DNA of 64,000 nt from contig CAUJNA010003500.1 in the NCBI GenBank assembly GCA_963377175.1, positions 61,670 to 125,669 on the forward strand, in the 5' to 3' direction. Under the pieces are notes generated by a model. It was not told the origin of the DNA. It worked only from the letters and a program-made list of their open reading frames with translations, and ran no database searches. The DNA comes from Effrenium voratum (taxonomy: Eukaryota; Sar; Dinophyceae; Suessiales; Symbiodiniaceae). The position numbers and the translations under genes are program-made. Positions 61,540 through 64,000 of this stretch are shown here, piece by piece; the stretch's first letter is position 1, and each line of letters begins with the position of its first letter.

Positions 61540-61827
61540 TGTCCATTCCCTAGACACTCATCCCAGGCTGGTTTTGGAGGCTGCAAGGTGCCTCGCAAAA
61601 AGCCAAAGCAAGACACCGAGGCTTGCAACTGCAAGGAGGAGCTCACGCAGGATCCAACTGATTTGGCCTGGTATTGCGAGTCGCGCCTCAGCTCAGCTTT
61701 TTGCTCGTGTCAGATTGTTGTTTGTTGGCTTACGGAGGCATCAGGTGACGAGGCAGGTCTTTTTAGGGATTGGGCAGGGCGCTTCCTCACTGTTCCAGAG
61801 AACCAGCTCACCGCTATGAAGGCCTGA
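61540..61827 (+). CDS. Possible exon or small gene, Cys/Lys-rich
   Basis: Frame G-C-K-V-P-R-K-K-P-K-Q-D-T-E-A-C-N-C-K-E, then A-W-Y-C-E-S-R-L-S-S-A-F-C-S-C, ending at a TGA. Protein-like, not recognised. Confidence 0.35.
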   Translation, partial: CPFPRHSSQAGFGGCKVPRKKPKQDTEACNCKEELTQDPTDLAWYCESRLSSAFCSCQIVVCWLTEASGDEAGLFRDWAGRFLTVPENQLTAMKA

Positions 61828-62545
61828 TCAGATTCCTATTGGTTTTTGCGCGTGGCGTTTGCGGATTCCACCAACGGCCCACGATGCTCTGCAGGAAAAA
61901 GGAAATTCAGGTGGAGGCTTGTAGAGGTGAAAGTGGGAATTGTCATTTGAGACCTGTCTGATCTATGTCTCTTGAGGCATCTTGAGGCCTCTCATGATTT
62001 TTTTTTGGAGAAAACGAGAGGGTCGTTGATTGTTGTCTGCAGCTTGGAGCCTTCATTCTGACACTTCAGTGCCCCCTTCTGGGACGATTGTCCTCACGGC
62101 TTTGAGATAGATTCATTGCGAGCGTCTCAAAAAAACTCCTTGGGTTTTGGCCAACCATGAGCAGGAAACCACCAGATTTGTCCTCAGGTTTGACCATAAG
62201 CCTGGGCAAATGAGACGCCACTGAGAGGGTTTGGGTGTCACCCAAGCGGGTGTTGGAAATGAAGCTAAGATTCCCTGAAAGGAAGCCACAAGAAACATGT
62301 TAGGGGGTCATTCCATGTCTCATTCCAACCTAAGGGTTCCCTTAAAGGAAACCACCAGGGATGGGCTTTTTCTTGGGGTCATACCATTTCTGATTCCCTG
62401 CTGAGAACCAGCAAGATGATCATTTCTTCTTCTTTTTTATACTTGTTTGTGAATGTTTTGCCATGGGTTATTGAGGTCATGTCATTTTTGAGGGACCAAC
62501 AAGCCAAGTGTCTCTCTCTCGTCTTCCCGTTTCGGTTCGGCCGAG

Positions 62546-62604
62546 GTGTTGGATCAGCTATTACGGGGCGCCCCCGTCGGATGGAGGGCGCTTTGGATCC
62601 AAAG
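62546..62604 (+). CDS. Exon of unrecognised gene
   Basis: Acceptor GTTCGGCCGAG, 19 codons V-L-D-Q-L-L-R-G-A-P-V-G-W-R-A-L-W-I-Q and two bases, donor AAAG|GTCGGC. Confidence 0.5.
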
Positions 62605-62675
62605 GTCGGCTGGAGATCTCCATGGGGTGGCTTTTTTTGGGGATCGGACCCCCCAAAATGGCGCTCTCCGACTCT

Positions 62676-62778
62676 TCCATTTGGTTAAGAATATGTTTTA
62701 TTTTCCCCGGTTGGTTTTAAGGGAATCTATTACTACTGGAAATATTTCTATTTTTTCCAGGGGACTTGAGCAAATGGA
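62676..62778 (+). mobile_element. Family C TIR element, copy 5
   Basis: TCCATTTGGTTAAGAA left and CTTGAGCAAATGGA right, with typical interior. Confidence 0.8.
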
Positions 62779-63109
62779 GGGACTTTCCTCTTGGTTTCGC
62801 CGGGAAGACAGAGCCATGTGTAGTTTCCCATCTTTCCAGTTGAGTTGCACTTGTTTGTCCATAGTTGCCTGGCAGAGTTTCAATTTAAAGCCGGTTAACC
62901 CCCTGCCAGCTTCCTGTTGGAACCTTGGTTGAAAGAGGCAGTGGTTTCTTTGCGGGGATCCAGATTGCGATGCACTTTTCCGGGGTTCCCGTCCACTGAG
63001 GAAGTGAGGCCGCGCAAAACAGTCAGTTGTTGGCAGTTCCATCTTTTTCTCTTTTTTTTTGCGTTTTGCCCCGGCTTTTCGAGCGAAGCCGAGGTTTCCC
63101 TTCCTGCAG

Positions 63110-63180
63110 TGCAATCGCCTGGTGAAGGTGAAGGAGGGCAAGATTTGGCAAGAGATGGACTTGCTCTCGGCGCCTTGGGG
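63110..63180 (+). CDS. Probable exon
   Basis: Acceptor CCCTTCCTGCAG, then C-N-R-L-V-K-V-K-E-G-K-I-W-Q-E-M-D-L-L-S. In-exon GTGAAG sites make the donor ambiguous. Confidence 0.5.
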
Positions 63181-63590
63181 CGCGTTTTTATTCCTTTTGT
63201 TTTACTGGGATTTTGGGTTTTCGTGTGGATTGTTTGAGGTTTCCTGCAGAAGTGGCGCTGTTTCTGTGATTTTGGGTTTTTGTGTGGATTCCCTGGGTTT
63301 CTTCCTGCAGATGTGAAGGGCTTCCGAGCCTCCATAACTCGCCTCACTTGCTGAGTTCGGGTTCGGACTCTAGTCGCGTTTTGGGGTTTTGGATCGTTTG
63401 AGCGGGACGTCGAAAGTGGTTGGGAGCTTTGGCCAATGCACTCAGGAAGTGAGTAACCCGGACACCCACCCGGACACCCCCCCCTATTTCCTCACCCCCA
63501 GTTAAGCCTTTTTTTGGCGGTGGCACGAGCAGACAGGGCAAAACATTACTTGGCGGCAGTGGTTGTGCCTGGTCGAGCCGGGCGTGAAGT

Positions 63591-63740
63591 TCACTGAAAT
63601 GGTCGCGACGGTGCGACTGGTGGAGGTGGGCACGGAGTGACAGATCGTGGGCACCGACTTGGTGCAGGTCCTGCTGGACTTGCCACCTGGGCAGCGCTTC
63701 AAGCTCTACTTCTTCCAGCTGCACCCGTTCTTGGAATCAG
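63591..63740 (+). CDS. Probable exon pair or broken exon
   Basis: Frame K-F-T-E-M-V-A-T-V-R-L-V-E-V-G-T-E, a TGA at about 63638-63640, then Q-I-V-G-T-D-L-V-Q-V-L-L-D-L-P-P-G-Q-R-F followed by K-L-Y-F-F-Q-L-H-P-F. It is coding-like on both sides of the stop. GTGCAG|GTCCTG at 63667 could be an acceptor. Confidence 0.4.
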
Positions 63741-63824
63741 GTGATCCCGACGGGCTTCATCACCATGGACAGCTTCCTGCACATGAAGGAGAATTGCACA
63801 CGGCTGCATAGCAGGGGGGCTCAG
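63741..63824 (+). CDS. Exon of unrecognised gene
   Basis: Exactly 28 codons V-I-P-T-G-F-I-T-M-D-S-F-L-H-M-K-E-N-C-T...G-A-Q lie between TTGGAATCAG and donor CAG|GTATGT. Clean boundaries. Confidence 0.6.
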
Positions 63825-64000
63825 GTATGTGCCGCCATGGACTGCAAGCTTTACTTGAGAAGATGCTACATTGGGGAGGGCCAGATTCTGGGTGCTTATC
63901 GGTGGGCCAGGAGTGCAACCACGGTAGTGGCATGAATGGCAGCAGCATCACCGCCCACCATCTAGTACGTCGCATAGGCCACTGCTTGTGCAGCCCCCCC

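Overview
This looks like nuclear DNA of a eukaryotic microalga, most probably a dinoflagellate (Symbiodinium/Polarella type); a stramenopile or other complex-plastid alga is the main alternative. The reasons are: no long gene-dense frames; many short plus-strand exons with GT donors (an occasional GC) and acceptors that mostly read AG|G; very many microsatellites; degenerate CCCTAAA-type telomere-like DNA; and introns formed by short terminal-inverted-repeat (TIR) elements, i.e. introner-like elements. The assignment is an inference. There is one assembly gap of 100 Ns at 33901-34000.

Region 1 (1 to about 11.0 kb) is a tandem segmental duplication with a period of about 4.7-5.1 kb. Each unit carries a gene whose product joins a 36-residue cysteine-rich repeat array, resembling the EsV-1-7 zinc-finger-like motif, to a C-terminal PD-(D/E)XK (Vsr-like) endonuclease domain. 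Three copies are visible. Copy 1 (1-496) is a 3' fragment with two breaks. Copy 2 (about 4112-5588) has about 7 repeats and a frameshift inside the nuclease domain. Copy 3 (about 7993-10391) has about 15 repeats and an intact nuclease frame, but one base is missing after the first repeat. A compound minisatellite block (13-, 27-, 72- and 14-bp units, 2.0-3.5 kb) with a tRNA-like element inside sits in unit 1 only.

Region 2 (about 11.5-64 kb) holds one or more plus-strand genes made of short exons (about 35-290 bp) separated by introns of about 100 bp to several kb. I do not recognise the protein. Several exon chains join in phase: 11555-12012, 14892 to about 17930, 20218-22309, 24402-27091, 29788-30497, 39840-40139 and 53423-53743. 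At least three introns (11664-11857, 29884-29979, 39958-40065) coincide with short TIR elements whose splice sites lie in or beside the TIRs. I could sort the interspersed elements into about eight families (called A-G and P here), each about 75-180 bp and present 2-7 times.

Other landmarks are a 257-bp-arm inverted repeat at 46397-47018, an AT-rich island with a 17-bp perfect TIR at 26626-26836, a tRNA-shaped sequence with a tetraloop hairpin in place of an anticodon loop (33580-33655, minus), and large (GT)n, (CT)n, (CTTG)n, (TAA)n and GGTTGG tracts. Exon boundaries were read by eye from frame and splice signals and need transcript support.
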